Part shown: piece after piece, positions 26,301 to 63,934 of the stretch
Numbering within the stretch: the first letter of the stretch is position 1
Layout of the letters: each line of letters opens with the position of its first letter
Source: Tubiluchus corallicola
Lineage: Eukaryota > Priapulida > Priapulimorpha > Priapulimorphida > Tubiluchidae
NCBI GenBank assembly: GCA_030141605.1
Contig: JAQGDQ010000418.1
Coordinates: forward strand, 62,001 to 126,000
Reading direction: 5' to 3'
DNA: 64,000 bases
Program-made: the position numbers and the translations under genes
The notes under the pieces: model-generated
What the model saw: the letters and a program-made list of their open reading frames with translations, nothing else
Told to the model about the DNA's origin: nothing
Database searches by the model: none

Positions 26301-26671
26301 TTTTTTATTTAGTTCGGTTGATACTATTCGCATGCATCTGGGCCACATCATTCGGACGGCATCATTTCTGGTTGTTTCCCAACTTGCTAGAAGATGTGGG
26401 ATTCTTCGACTCCTTCAAACCTTTGTACAGTCACGAATACCGAGGAGACAAAGACGAGAAGGAAAAGAAAAAGGAGAATGAGACTGCGGAAGAGAAAACG
26501 GCGTTATTAAAAGAAGAGGTGCCGCAGGGATCCGAAAGTGAAAAGTCGACAGCGTCCGAGCAAGCCGGGGGAGAGGACTTTCAAAACGGCACAAAAGATG
26601 ATTTTGTTGTGATCAAAAAAGAGGAAGCAAGAGAAGATAGCGAAACCGGTGGATCCGAAAACGAGTCCTGA
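14390..26671 (+). CDS. SEC62: Translocation protein SEC62, complete, 8 exons, 345 aa
   Basis: Exons: 14390-14428, 15710-15821, 17339-17444, 18352-18508, 21787-21870, 23442-23502, 24372-24491, 26313-26671. They total 1038 nt and all phases agree. SEC62 is a two-pass ER membrane protein that joins SEC61/SEC63 in post-translational translocation and acts as an ER-phagy receptor in recovery from ER stress. Family hallmarks: MAERRK start, AKHLRFNL, ASKAVDCLLDSKWA, LLQKELFHRA, a Lys-rich linker, MHDDQVFIDGKD, VYVWIYDP, and two membrane segments (about 176-198 and 207-236) separated by FPLWPPEVRLGVYYL. Then come GRHHFWLFPNLLEDVGF, DSFKPLYSHEY and an acidic tail. The tail carries DDFVVIKKEE, which matches the position and type of the LC3-interacting motif of vertebrate SEC62. 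Intron 2 and intron 4 hold much repeat DNA. Confidence 0.96.
15290..15440 (+). repeat. Fragment of the inverted-repeat MITE family (see 42185-42771)
   Basis: A block with 'taattttaaaaccattacccactt', 'aaactagtcctgcaattgtgaaaaac' parallels 'taattttataactccttacccactt', 'aaactagtaatgcaattgtaaaaaac' at about 42350-42410. It is truncated on both sides and lies in SEC62 intron 1. Confidence 0.4.
16065..16665 (+). mobile_element. TTAA-flanked MITE, family A copy 1
   Basis: A 0.6-kb repeat bounded by TTAA on both sides. Just inside are imperfect inverted ends: AGCAAAACCGGA at the left and, read inward from the right, AGGAAGACAGGA. Three more copies lie at 22494-23096, 25610-26222 and 47881-48463, all in the same orientation. 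TTAA target duplications point to the piggyBac superfamily or a similar TTAA-specific transposase. This copy is in SEC62 intron 2. Confidence 0.75.
16785..17215. repeat. Imperfect tandem repeat, unit about 60 bp
   Basis: Repeated blocks of the form 'aatcttgacttttt.ataagtgcaattggt' and 'ctttataagaaa.tgaaaaacat' recur about seven times with drift. It lies at the 3' end of SEC62 intron 2, upstream of exon 3. Confidence 0.7.
17645..17805 (+). mobile_element. Non-LTR element 3' end (plus orientation)
   Basis: It contains 'ggagcagctgag', 'gtgaccaattggtcg' and then GAGGAAATAAAATCG with a TTGAATTGAATT tail. The same structure occurs inverted at 18585-18725. AATAAA followed by a short tandem tail is typical of a LINE or LINE-dependent SINE 3' end. 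It lies in SEC62 intron 3. Confidence 0.5.
18585..18725 (-). mobile_element. Non-LTR element 3' end (minus orientation)
   Basis: The minus strand reads GGGGGAGCTGACCAAGTGACC, GGTCTTTCGCTGCTCC and then GAGAAAATAAAAATGAATTG. It is the inverted relative of 17645-17805. The two flank SEC62 exon 4 (18352-18508). Confidence 0.5.
20015..20290 (+). repeat. Interspersed repeat, related in inverse orientation to 32570-32760
   Basis: Shared blocks (one reverse-complemented) include 'tgatcacattttt', 'gtgcattttcagtt', 'gaagtgtttttcatgg' and the 'ctcaagtagtt' region. It is diverged and the class is unknown. It lies in SEC62 intron 4. Confidence 0.4.
20375..20520 (+). repeat. Interspersed repeat, also at 24170-24290
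   Basis: 'gcattgctaaagttggcgttgctatgg', 'gccatctagggg' and 'gtgtaattgcacta' reappear with small changes at 24170-24290. Both copies are in SEC62 introns in the same orientation. Confidence 0.5.
21325..21715 (+). repeat. Interspersed repeat with internal 26-bp tandem array
   Basis: Second copy of the repeat at 1505-1870. At 21347-21474 its 'cagtgtgcaccactgactca' block has been amplified to five 26-bp units. The single-unit state in the other copy shows the array arose after dispersal. Confidence 0.6.
22494..23096 (+). mobile_element. TTAA-flanked MITE, family A copy 2
   Basis: Bounded by TTAA (22494-22497 and 23093-23096) with ends AGCAAAGCCGAA and GTCTTCCT. Same orientation as the other copies; SEC62 intron 5. 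It keeps an 81-codon open frame (22673-22918) in the same register as frames in copies 3 and 4. Confidence 0.75.
23911..24120 (+). repeat. Diverged fragment of the inverted-repeat MITE family
   Basis: 'gtccataagttgacatagctaag', 'ctatgttatgatgcttcaaag' and the following AAAGTTGGGTC block match the left end of the element at 42185-42771. The right end is not found. SEC62 intron 6. Confidence 0.45.
25610..26222 (+). mobile_element. TTAA-flanked MITE, family A copy 3
   Basis: TTAA at 25610-25613 and 26219-26222 with inverted ends AGCAAAACTGGG and, inward from the right, AGGAAGACAGGA. SEC62 intron 7, about 90 bp upstream of the last exon. Confidence 0.75.
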
Positions 26672-27062
26672 TGAGAGGGAAGTAAGGCAAAGTGTGACTA
26701 GCTTTGTCAGTTTAGGTGTTAGGTATTCTGTTCATATAAAAATGGTTTACTTAGATGGTTTACTTAAACTTGTTTTGGTAACAGTTTGTACTTTGGCCTC
26801 GCAACAGGTTGTGCAGAAAAATGGCACACCCGCATAGTGAATGAGCAAAGTGATTCATCTTGATGAACCATTTCAGTGTGAATAGGCCAAAAATATCGCT
26901 TTCATAATCTCGGTGTATTCCAGAAATATTCTCCATTTCTATGATAATGCGGAAGCAGAATAAGGCTCATTGTTATTAAATTTTTACAAAATTATCCACG
27001 ATTATTATCCCATTGTTTTATAAGCTGCTACTGATTAGTTATGAATTTGTTTTTCTCGTATT

Positions 27063-27068
27063 AATAAA
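27063..27068 (+). terminator. Poly(A) signal AATAAA of SEC62
   Basis: The first clear AATAAA on the plus strand after the SEC62 stop, about 390 bp downstream. It is followed within 30 bp by a GT-containing stretch. This implies a 3'UTR of about 0.4 kb. Confidence 0.6.
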
Positions 27069-28370
27069 ACAAAAATTGTACGTACATCTTGGATGTTATG
27101 ATAAAAAGAATTACATTTTTATTTGCTAATAAACAGGTGTTTCACATCCCATTATGGATCGCTTCCTCAATGTAAGCAATAGCAATATGCAACACTCTTC
27201 GAGATACAAAATCTTTGAATAACCGTAACAAATTACCCAGTCGCCCCCTATGGCCAGTATACTCATAATAATAAAACAAATAAATAAATAACAAGTTAAC
27301 TGATGTAAACATTTTGTAAACTGTCCACTGAACTTTTGGGAATGAAGTAAACCATGTTGGTGTGCCAAGCCTAGTAATTGTTTATCATAACATCCTTGAT
27401 AGCTTCTATAATCTTTGTTTTATTAGTATTTTCGATAATGGATGCCAAACCTGTTAAAAACTTACTTTTCTCCTATTTATGATAACATTTATATTTTATA
27501 CATGGTATTATATTTATCTTCGTAAGCATTGTAACGCTTGTGGGGCATGTGATAGGTAACTTTCAGTTGATTCAAACTGCAGATTTGTTCATTTGCTTTC
27601 ATACTAATAGTTCTTGCTAGGCGATGACCGCTTGGCTGTATTACTGTTTAGCAACTTGCTATCTGTAGTATCGGTACCAGCGTGTAGAACAATCCTTGGC
27701 AGTTTTAGGGGTGTACATAGACAATTTGGTGGTAAAAAATGTACGAAGTTGTGTATATTTGTGCTAACTCTGTATGTAATAAAATTCGAAGTTGGTTGTT
27801 ATATGTTTGCAAATTTGTTTCACTTTTAGCAGTTTTTATTATGAAGATCTTTGAATTTTTGTGCTTTCATTGTCCAAAGTTGCTAGAGCAAACATTTTCC
27901 ACATACGCTTGTACATACCTGTTTTTTAGTGCCAAAGTGCAATTTTAAAGATCTCTACGAAATTGTTTAGCGCAAAGTTTCGGAAACACTAAGCTAAGAT
28001 GAAAACTGGAATACGTTAAGCTAGTAAGAATTAGTCGTTCCGTCTTGATTCTTGCCAGAGTTTATTGCTGTCTCTACCTTGAGACTTACAAGCTTAAGAA
28101 CTGTTCACAAGACTTGAATTCACCATTGGGATTTGTGGTCATATGGTTCACACCACAATCCAACAAACATAAACTCCGGTCGACAACAGGTGTTTGCTTT
28201 TATAAAACAACTGTGTATTTACAAAACAAAAGATTATAAGAAATAAATATATTTCATTATGCTATCAACGCATTCACGAATGAAGGTGCCATGACACCAA
28301 ATTGCCTTTTAGCCATAAAACATTTTGCACATTAACACTTAAAAGCTATCTGATGGCATATATGGCATCC

Positions 28371-28601
28371 TAAGTAAACAAATAGTGTCTAGGAAAGCCT
28401 GTACACTCTGTGTGTCATTACAAGTAACTTGTAAGTAAACAAATAGTGTCTAGAAAAGCCTGTGTGTATCATTACAAGTAATTAAGTAACTTGCAAGTAA
28501 ACAAATAGTGTCTAGGAAAGCCTGTACACTCTGTGTATCATTGCAAGTAACATAAGTAAACAAATAGTGTCTAGGAAAGCCTGTACACTCTGTGTATCAT
28601 T
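28371..28601. repeat. Minisatellite, unit about 55-65 bp, 4 copies
   Basis: Each unit contains AAGTAAACAAATAGTGTCTA, 'gaaagcctg', 'tgtatcatt' and usually 'acaagtaac'. Length varies through small indels. Intergenic. Confidence 0.85.
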
Positions 28602-29290
28602 GAAATGACTGGTCTAATCACCGAGGAAACAAGTAAGACAGCGAGGTGTAATTTTTTGTTTAATACAGAAAACCACAGCTGCTGCCAAATTCCGCATAAT
28701 GCATACGGGCATTATTGTTTATTTTCCCCAAATAGCTACTATATTAGTTGTTTCAATATGTTAGTAGTGGCAGCAGACAAATTACTCAAAACTTCAACAA
28801 AACTGGGTGCTGTGCATTTTGTTTAAGTATGGTCCAGTTTTTTGCTAGTTTGACTTTCTGCCTATAATTTAGGTAGTACTAAACACAACTAGCCATTATC
28901 ATTATAAACAAAACTACAGTGATGAGTCTGTAGGGTTTGAAAAGAAAACAGCATGCTATAAAGTTTGTACGTTTAGCACATTTTTAAAAAATGTAGCACT
29001 TAAAAAGTAGGTATTTCTGCACAATCATAAGAGAAATCCATATTTTTTAATGCGTTTAATGCTTCTAAGTGTTAAGAATGCACAAGAACTGTTTTATACA
29101 AACATTTTGAAATAGATAAATAAATTAAAATTGAATTGAAAAAAAATTGAATTAGAAAGGTTTTCAATCATTTGAAGTTATTCCACTTTTCGTGTGCATA
29201 AATACCAAGTAGTAGGCCTAAACCTGTCTTATTTTTAGCCAGTAGTGGCAAAAATAGATAAATTACATATGGAAGATTTTAACCATCCAC

Positions 29291-29658
29291 TGGGGGCGAG
29301 CATTTTCTATCTGAGAGCGAATTCAAATTGAACCGACTTTCAAACTCGAAACAAACCGAATTTCAAATTCGCATTCAGCTTTAAAACTTTTGAATAAATC
29401 TTTGAACCATGAATAAATAGTACTATTGTAAAAATCATTTATATTGCTTGATTTTGTTCTGCAGTAATTTATTTGTTTAAAAATAGCGCACAGAAATCGC
29501 AGCAAAATTGTGCAGATTCCATGCTGTTTCAAACGTTTTAATGATAGGGAACACACATGCAGTTGAGGCGATTAATCATTCAAATCCATAATTTTAGGTT
29601 TGAATCGAATTTAAATAAAAAAAAACTGGTTCGAATTGAATTCGAAAGTGCACCCCTG
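29291..29658. mobile_element. hAT-like MITE with 8-bp target duplication
   Basis: Perfect 8-bp direct repeats CCATCCAC at 29283-29290 and 29659-29666 flank a 368-bp element. The ends are TGGGGGCGAGC and, inward from the right, CAGGGGTGCAC. The subterminal inverted blocks GAATTCAAATTGAACC and GAATTCAATTCGAACC also pair. An 8-bp duplication plus CAGGGGTG-type ends are hallmarks of the hAT superfamily. No transposase ORF. Confidence 0.8.
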
Positions 29659-30335
29659 CCATCCACCATTTACTTGCGATTTTTTAGCAAAGTTTACAAC
29701 GACAGAACAGCAAGTTAACATGACATATAAAACAAATTAGTGAAACAGCGACATTAAGAAACAAAGTGTGCCATAGTGAGGACTGAGAAAACGGGTATTT
29801 CCTATCGGCGCTGTAAAATAGATGACTAGACAAAGAAAGGGAACACACCAAAGGCACAACTGATGCATAAAAACAAAGTGAACAATTATGTAATAATATA
29901 TAAGTAAAGAACATAGGTTAAAAGTTAAAAATACAAGTTTATAATATAAAGTATTTAACATACTTTTTGTAAATTTCTAGAAACGAATGATTTGAATATA
30001 CCACCATTGCATAATATGCATTTGCTGTATTTTACAAGTAAAATCAACATACATAGGTATTCAATATATTTACACATTTTACATGTATTTATGTTCAACG
30101 AAAATATGGTGGCCTAAAATTGCAAAAGCAAAGCATGGCTTGTTGTCAAACACCTCAATGTTATGAAAATTTAATGTCTGTCCTCAATCGTGCATGATAG
30201 ACTTACGTAAAATAAGAATGTGACATATGGCTGCAGCAAAATGATTGTAGTGTCTCATTTTACGTGTTTTCGCTGCATACCACTAGATGGCAGGATAAAC
30301 GGACGAAGAACATACTGCATTTCAGCAATTTACAC

Positions 30336-57649
<27,314 letters not shown>

Positions 57650-59504
57650 TTCTACAATAATCACAGAGTCTGCACTCCAGAAAAACTCGACAGTGACTGG
57701 CAAGATACGAAATTCTAATGACAGTGTGAATGTATTGGCATAAAGCACAGCCTTGCGTTGAAGAAAATACGACTACAACAAAGCTCAAGAGCTGTTAAAG
57801 TTATACACTTCGTTACATCTTAACATGCAACTTCCATTATTACCCTGGAGCATTATTAACAGTCCTGGAGCAATACATCGGCAGAGTGACAGAAGCTGAA
57901 AAGCTCAGAGATACCGGTACCAAAGGAAAACTGTGAGTTTGAACATCACAAAACGAACTTAGATGGCAGAGACATTAAATGTTTTTGACACGTAACGTCG
58001 TTGTAACACAGTCTAATTTTCTATTCAATAAATTTTCCAAAAAAATAGGAAAACTATTTGAAACTATTTTTGCAAACAGCAAAATTAATGTTATAACGTT
58101 CAGTAAGTGTAACTATGAACGCTGTTTTTCATCTACAATTTGCTAGCAATACGCACAATCTTTGTACTGTTTAGAGGAAGCAAACCATTATTATTTAGGT
58201 TCCTTTACTGCGAACTCTTTATGTTCACCTAAGACCGAGACGAAAACATAGTCAGCACAATTAATATTAAAATTTAACAAAAATTTGGAATAATTACATT
58301 TTTATTAATGCTATAAATAGTGATAACTAAAGTAGCTACTTTGTTATCTTATTCGTTGACCAAAAATAATTTCTAGCCAAACAAAGTGCTCCCTTAGTTT
58401 GCTTGTGCTGTAATGGAATTGAAGCTGTTCCCTCTTAAAGTCTTAATGTTGTTTTGATTACTGGCTAATCACATGCAACTATTGCTTAGTGTGAGTACAG
58501 TGGATTGTCAATTTTGACAATCTAATGTTTTTAGTTTTTAAAATATAATTTTTACCAAAATATACCATTCCACGTAGGCACATGTATATACAATGTTGTT
58601 GATGATCAGCTCATTGTCTAATTAAATTAAACACCATTTTTGCCAAATTGACTGTCAAGTTTCAAGACCAAAAATTTTCTGTAACTCTTGTCACAGCCAT
58701 TTCATGCTATAATCTTGACATCGTGATAAAGATCTGAAATCTATAAAATCTTGATGCCACATTGGCAAAAACCAAGTTTGAGCCTCACAGTTGATATATT
58801 ATTAGCTGCTCACAATTTCATTATGACATTGTTATAGTTTCATCTTGACTGGCATTGCAATTAACAAAGTATAAATAAATGCATTAAATGTATTAAAATC
58901 GCAAGACTCGTAACAATAACAACTCGTAAATAAAGTAGTTTAGTACATTTTTAATTTATTGTAATGTGCTTAGATCTCCAATCAAATATTATTACAATAT
59001 ATCCTGCTAAATAATAATGCCAATACGCCTTAAAGAAAAAATTAAACAAAATTCGGAAGGTATGTAATTAAGCCACCATAACTAAACCAAACACTGCTTT
59101 TTCAAGAAGTGTAATGTTATGTAGTTAATCCTAAAACAATGCTATTTTAACCAGCAGCTTCAAATCAGCTAAAATAACTCCGCATTGCTATTCATGAATT
59201 GACATACATGCATTGATATCTAAAACTATTATGATTCATTGATGACCAAATATAGTCAGTTTAATAGCCAAATCAAAAGAATTTTGGTTGTTTTAAAAGT
59301 AGTATATGCAAATTAAGCCAATTTAGTCATATGTTAAAATACATGTGCAAGTAATACTGAACAAGCTGGAAGACATTAATAGAAGCAGCATTACCATAAA
59401 CAAAAGGTTTCCTTATGATTCCTTATAAAACCTTATCAGAGACAATCAACAAATCTTCAAACATGAATTACACTATCACACAATTAAATCCTGTTAATGA
59501 AATC
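57650..59504. other. Intergenic spacer between ARMC9 and the M14 gene
   Basis: It should contain the ARMC9 promoter and the 3'UTR of the carboxypeptidase-like gene. TTGTAG three bases before the ARMC9 ATG could be the acceptor of a 5'UTR intron. No exon or repeat family recognised. Confidence 0.5.
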
Positions 59505-62500
59505 CTAAGGGTATGTATAATTATCTCGAACAAATTTCCCAATCACAAGCAAGGCTTGATATGTCTCTACTCCAGACGGCACTATCTCGAACGCAGGAAG
59601 TTCATAACCAAACAGCCCAGTGTCGCGAAGCTTGATTGTATAACTGTACTTGATACCAGCGACACCTTTAGCCCAGTCTGCTGAACTGCCAGAAGCAAAA
59701 CCAACTGAAACAATATTACGTAAAAGACTAAATTTATGATTATTTTTATAAATTATTTCATGGATGACAGTAGGTCCTAATTCAGTTCACTCTTGCAATT
59801 ATAATAATGTCTTCTTATACAAGTACTAATGGGACTGGTAGTTTTAGTCTCTGCTCCAGTTACCCTAACACAAAAATGCATTTTGAAATACAAAACTTAT
59901 CTGCATACAAAAGGTGAGCATTTAGGCCAGTACATTTATTTCGAACATGTTCTGCCGCAAGATGCACTGAGGAAGTCTAAATAACCACTGATTTCTTTCA
60001 CTCAAGTCCGGGCATCAAATTCAAGATTTGACAGTTTCACTAAAATCAAAGTTTAAACTTTTGTCTAACATGTGAATAATCATTTTTCTGCACATGCGAT
60101 AAAGTAAATCAACAAACAACTCCAGGTGAAATAGTGACATTAGAGCACTTGTAACTGGCAAATCAGTTTGTTTTTATGCAACGAACTGCCTTTTAAGCGA
60201 AAGGTATCTGGTTCAAATATAGGTTCTAACAAGATTTTTCTATGTTTTCTTTACTTTCAGATCAGACAAATTTCTTTTAAAATTTAATAATTGTGGGCCA
60301 TTCAATCAAGTTCACTTTAATTGTGTTAAAGGGACATTGAGCATTCAAATGCACGTATCAATTTGGATGATACTAGAATGCAATATTATGGCCAATAACT
60401 ATTATGATGTACATACCAGTCATAGCGCTGCTTCCAACAGTGTATTCTGTGTTAAATGGAGCTTGAAGGGCAGCCACAGCTTCTTGTGCTAAAGCATCCT
60501 GAAATTAAACGCAATATAATTATTAGTTATAAAATGTTCAAGCAAAATCTCATAAAATTATTAGCTATCTAATCATTGTAAAAATTAATCATACTTTTGG
60601 TGGAAATTGACGGTGCAATGTATTTCTTCACTTGGGTGACTGGTAAAAGAATGTGAGTTCAAAATAGAATGCCCAAGCGTGAAATAATAATGATTTAAAC
60701 TGATTTTACTATAGTTAAACCTTGTTACAGCATTCTCTTTACAAGGCCAACATCGCTTAATGCTCACATTTTTAGCAAAACAAAATATCTATACTTACAC
60801 GGACATGTACGTAGACATAAAACATTTATTTTCTCCAATTAGTTTAACATCAAAAGTTTTTTAAATATTAAGTAATTATAAGTAATGGAGCAGGGCAGGG
60901 AAGGACCATAGGGTCATCTAGTCTGCTGCCCTTTCTTATAAATAGAATAGTATATTAAAAATTAACGGTGATGCTGCAGATAACAAAAACAAAAACAATT
61001 AAGAAAAAATAATAAAAACAGTATAAATGATACAAATTATCAAAAAAGAACTGAAAACAAAAAATAATAAAGCTAGATAACTAAATCTAAACAAAACAAT
61101 GCAATTTTTCAGTAATTAGGATTATTATATGTAGTAGTTTCAAATAGGAACTTATTAACAGTGGAATTTGACCAAGGTTAGTGAGTACAGTTAAAAACTG
61201 AGAGTACGGAAAGAAAAAATAAGCATCACAAAAAATGTAATATAGAAAAATTTATGACAAAAAAGTAAGTATGAGAAAGAGCAACAATTACTTAGCAGAT
61301 CAAGAGAAAAAAGAAAAAAAAAGAAAAACTTGCTAGCTTGCTTATTAGTCTTACAAGTTATGTACTACAGGTATATCCATTTAGTAAGATTTCCGTGTAC
61401 TTTTTGGAAGCAGGAAATAAGCTACCTTCAAAGGTATCTTTTGGCAATGAATTCCATAATTGAACTCCTCGTGATTTTAAGCTATTAAAACCATGTCGGG
61501 TAAAAAATCTCTCCACAAAATACTGTTCATTAGAAGCAGCTCTTGTGAAGTAGGAATGTATATCAGAAACATTAGTGAAATATTCACTAAAAAGTTTCGG
61601 TACATAGTAATATACCTCGTTATAATGCCAAACTCGCTGTAATGCCAGCTTTTTTGCAGTCCCAAAGTAGGCGGTGTAAAGAGGTTTAACTATAATTTCA
61701 GGCAGCGCTTATCGCACTTTTATTACCAACTCCTTGCAAAAGTTTTCCCGGACATTTCAAATAAGCCTAACTTCCTCTAAAGCATGGCCTTTCCTTTTAA
61801 GAACATCTCATCCAAAAACAAAATTCTAAGAATACCAAGTCCTCGTAATCACTGGGTAGACTGAACGTGTAGCTCCATGGATACAACCAGTATTGTCCAA
61901 AGGCCTGAAAATTCAGGTACGCTTTGATGTCTGTCCTACGGCCAAGAATATAGTTACGAATCTGACTTGTTTCTACTTCTGAGAATGGATGGCTGCCGTG
62001 ATAGTTGCCATCGCACGGCCATGATGACGAACCGGCAACTGCAAGAAAAATTCAAAGATTAAGCCATGGTCTTCACTGTAATGACTCCAATGATAGATGA
62101 AGCTGCACTCTAACATACACATTTTTAACTTAGACATTTATATACTAATTGCACGTTCATACTAGCAAGTTTCTGGCCGAGCAAACTCACCAAGTAACTC
62201 ACAAGTGCATTCAGACTAGAAAGCAAAACTCGCTGTGGGTTACTCTCTGAGAATAAAGTGCGAACTGACACTCCTTTCTCTATTCACTGAGGGAAGTGTC
62301 GAGTGTCACTCACCGAGACATTCATACGAGACAGTAGTTTGCAGATAATCATCTCGTAGTAACTGTTTGAAAGTCTGCAAAAACTCGGAAGGCTCGTAGA
62401 GAAAACCATACAAAACGCCGTCAAATTAAACTAGTTTATTAAGTGAGAATTCTACAACACAAAAGTATGAAGGATCGAGAAACGATTACTGTAAACGTGA

Positions 62501-63255
62501 AAATCTGGAAAACGTTTAAGTGTATCCGAAAATGTAAGTATTATGTCCGTGAGATCTGCGTGCTCTGTGTGTGCCCTCGTGTCGGTGGCCTGCTTTGCCT
62601 TATATAGCGCGCTGTAGAAACTTCCGGAAGTAATGTTCGAGAACATTCCAGACGGTAAGACGATCATTCCGACGGAACATTCTACGATGTTCTATGTAAT
62701 TCTAATAGATGCCAGCGATCTCCACAACACTGTTAGAGAGAAAAACTTGCAACAGGAAACTTGCAAGCCTGAATGCACCACACGAGATGCAATGTATTAA
62801 ACAAAAATGCTATGTTTATAACATCTATAGCAGTGCCCACCCATTCATTATTCTGAGTATAGCCATGTTCTTCACATCATAGCAAAATATGCAAAAACAA
62901 GAAGAAACAAATTAGTCTTTCATTATAGTCAAAACATCATTTCTTTTGAGCTTCTCGGTTAATGTCACATAAATGGCAAATTTATATGAAACAGAAGAAA
63001 AAATCACTAATGGATTTACTCGACAAATGTGAACGCACCGTTTATGTTAATTCTGCCAGTAGTCAAGCACAAACTTGTGAAAGAGCAAGAGTTTAATTTA
63101 AAGTTCTTGACTATTATTTTGAAGATGCTCAGCAAGTAGAATAAATAAAAAAGTAAAATACCTCCCCACTGGAAGTCCCAGTTTCTATTAGCATCCGTTC
63201 CAAGACATGTTGGGTGGTTGACATCATCAGACCGAGTCTTCATCCAGTTACGATC
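59505..63255 (-). CDS. M14A zinc-carboxypeptidase-like gene, 3' part, catalytically degenerate
   Basis: Four exons in order: 63162-63255, 61836-62038, 60417-60498, 59505-59704. All phases agree, giving 192 C-terminal residues. The 5' part (zinc ligands His69 and Glu72, and Arg127) is outside the window or unresolved. Family landmarks: DRNWMKTR, TDANRNWDFQW (Asn144/Arg145 kept), YHGSHPFSEVE, IKAYLNFQAFGQYWLYPWSY, FASGSSADW, GIKYSYTIKLRDTGLFGYEL and the helix ETYQALLVIGKFVRDN. Against bovine carboxypeptidase A, His196 (third zinc ligand) is Gln, Tyr248 is Gly and the catalytic Glu270 is Lys. Splice sites and frame are intact, so it looks like an expressed pseudoenzyme, not a pseudogene. The acceptor of the first listed exon is poor and its start is least certain. 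Confidence 0.88.
60800..61670 (-). mobile_element. 5'-truncated LINE with C-terminal RT end and 3'UTR
   Basis: The minus strand encodes FTRAASNEQYFVERFFTRHG, then FNSLKSRGVQLWNSLPKDTF, 'EGSLFPASKKYTEILLNG' and a stop at 61358-61360. This is the typical end of CR1/Jockey-like pol (GVQLWNSLP). The 3'UTR runs to an AATAAATG end near 60820 and is shared with 52262-52790. It sits in the intron between 61836 and 60498, sense orientation. Confidence 0.8.
62368..62729 (-). mobile_element. Solo LTR (362 bp) with perfect 5-bp target duplication
   Basis: On the minus strand it runs from TGTTGTGG to CTTTCA, the canonical TG...CA ends. Both sides carry AACAG (CTGTT at 62363-62367 and 62730-62734). Inside, in promoter order: several GAA/TTC modules (62630-62690), TATATAAGG (62598-62606) and AATAAA (62435-62440). 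This is a complete U3-R-U5 layout. No gag/pol remains. It lies in an intron of the carboxypeptidase-like gene, sense orientation. Confidence 0.85.
62598..62690 (-). promoter_or_regulatory. LTR promoter: heat-shock-element-like modules and TATA box
   Basis: Minus-strand motifs GAATGTTCC, GGAATGTTCTCGAACATT and TTCCGGAAGTTTC are alternating nGAAn/nTTCn units with 2-bp spacing, the HSF-binding pattern. They are followed about 20 bp downstream by CTATATAAGG. The arrangement resembles an inducible hsp promoter. Activity is inferred only. Confidence 0.6.
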
Positions 63256-63934
63256 CTTTTTAAAAAGATTAGATAAATTCAATCCAGAAAAATCCAGTTT
63301 TTTCAAAAACAAAGCTCTTGAAATCCAGGGAGTATTCCATCATTGCATCACAGGTGTTTTTGGAAATCAGTGCTTAACTTTTGCAGAAAATGCACATCGA
63401 TGTTTTGTTGGAGAAATGTTACACACATAACTTCAGCTCAAAGCTTTTCCAGTTTTGTTCAGGAAGAAAAAAGCAAATGCAAAAACTTTTTCATGGCAGA
63501 TGGTAAATTAATAACGCAATACATTGACCAGCTGTGTATAGCTAACTGAAACCTAGTATATGCTTACGAAAAAGCATTCTTTTATCTAGAAAGCTTACCA
63601 GTGAAGATACTGGTAGAACAGTAAGATACAAAGGACAACCTTCAAACTAGAATTAAATAAAGTTTAACACACCGTGACAGAAAGAAAGTGGAATTGTAAC
63701 ATTAAAATGTAATAAACTCTTTTGAACGAAAAATTGCTGACATTATTAGAAAGAAGATTTCACCACTATCTTCTGTGGTGAAGAGATATGGATAAGAGAT
63801 GTGGAATAAGAGATACGGATGATAACACTAAAATTCAAGCCGAGTTGTACAACAAAAACAATTCCAGAATTGAATAGTAATAGAATTGATATACTGTTAC
63901 CCTTATGAATCATTAAATATCACAAATTTTTCAC

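Larger units (their letters stand above)
26672..30335. other. Intergenic, tail-to-tail spacer between SEC62 and ARMC9
   Basis: No further exon is recognised on either strand. It holds the SEC62 3'UTR and poly(A) signal (27063-27068), a minisatellite (28371-28601) and a hAT-like MITE (29291-29658). Confidence 0.55.
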
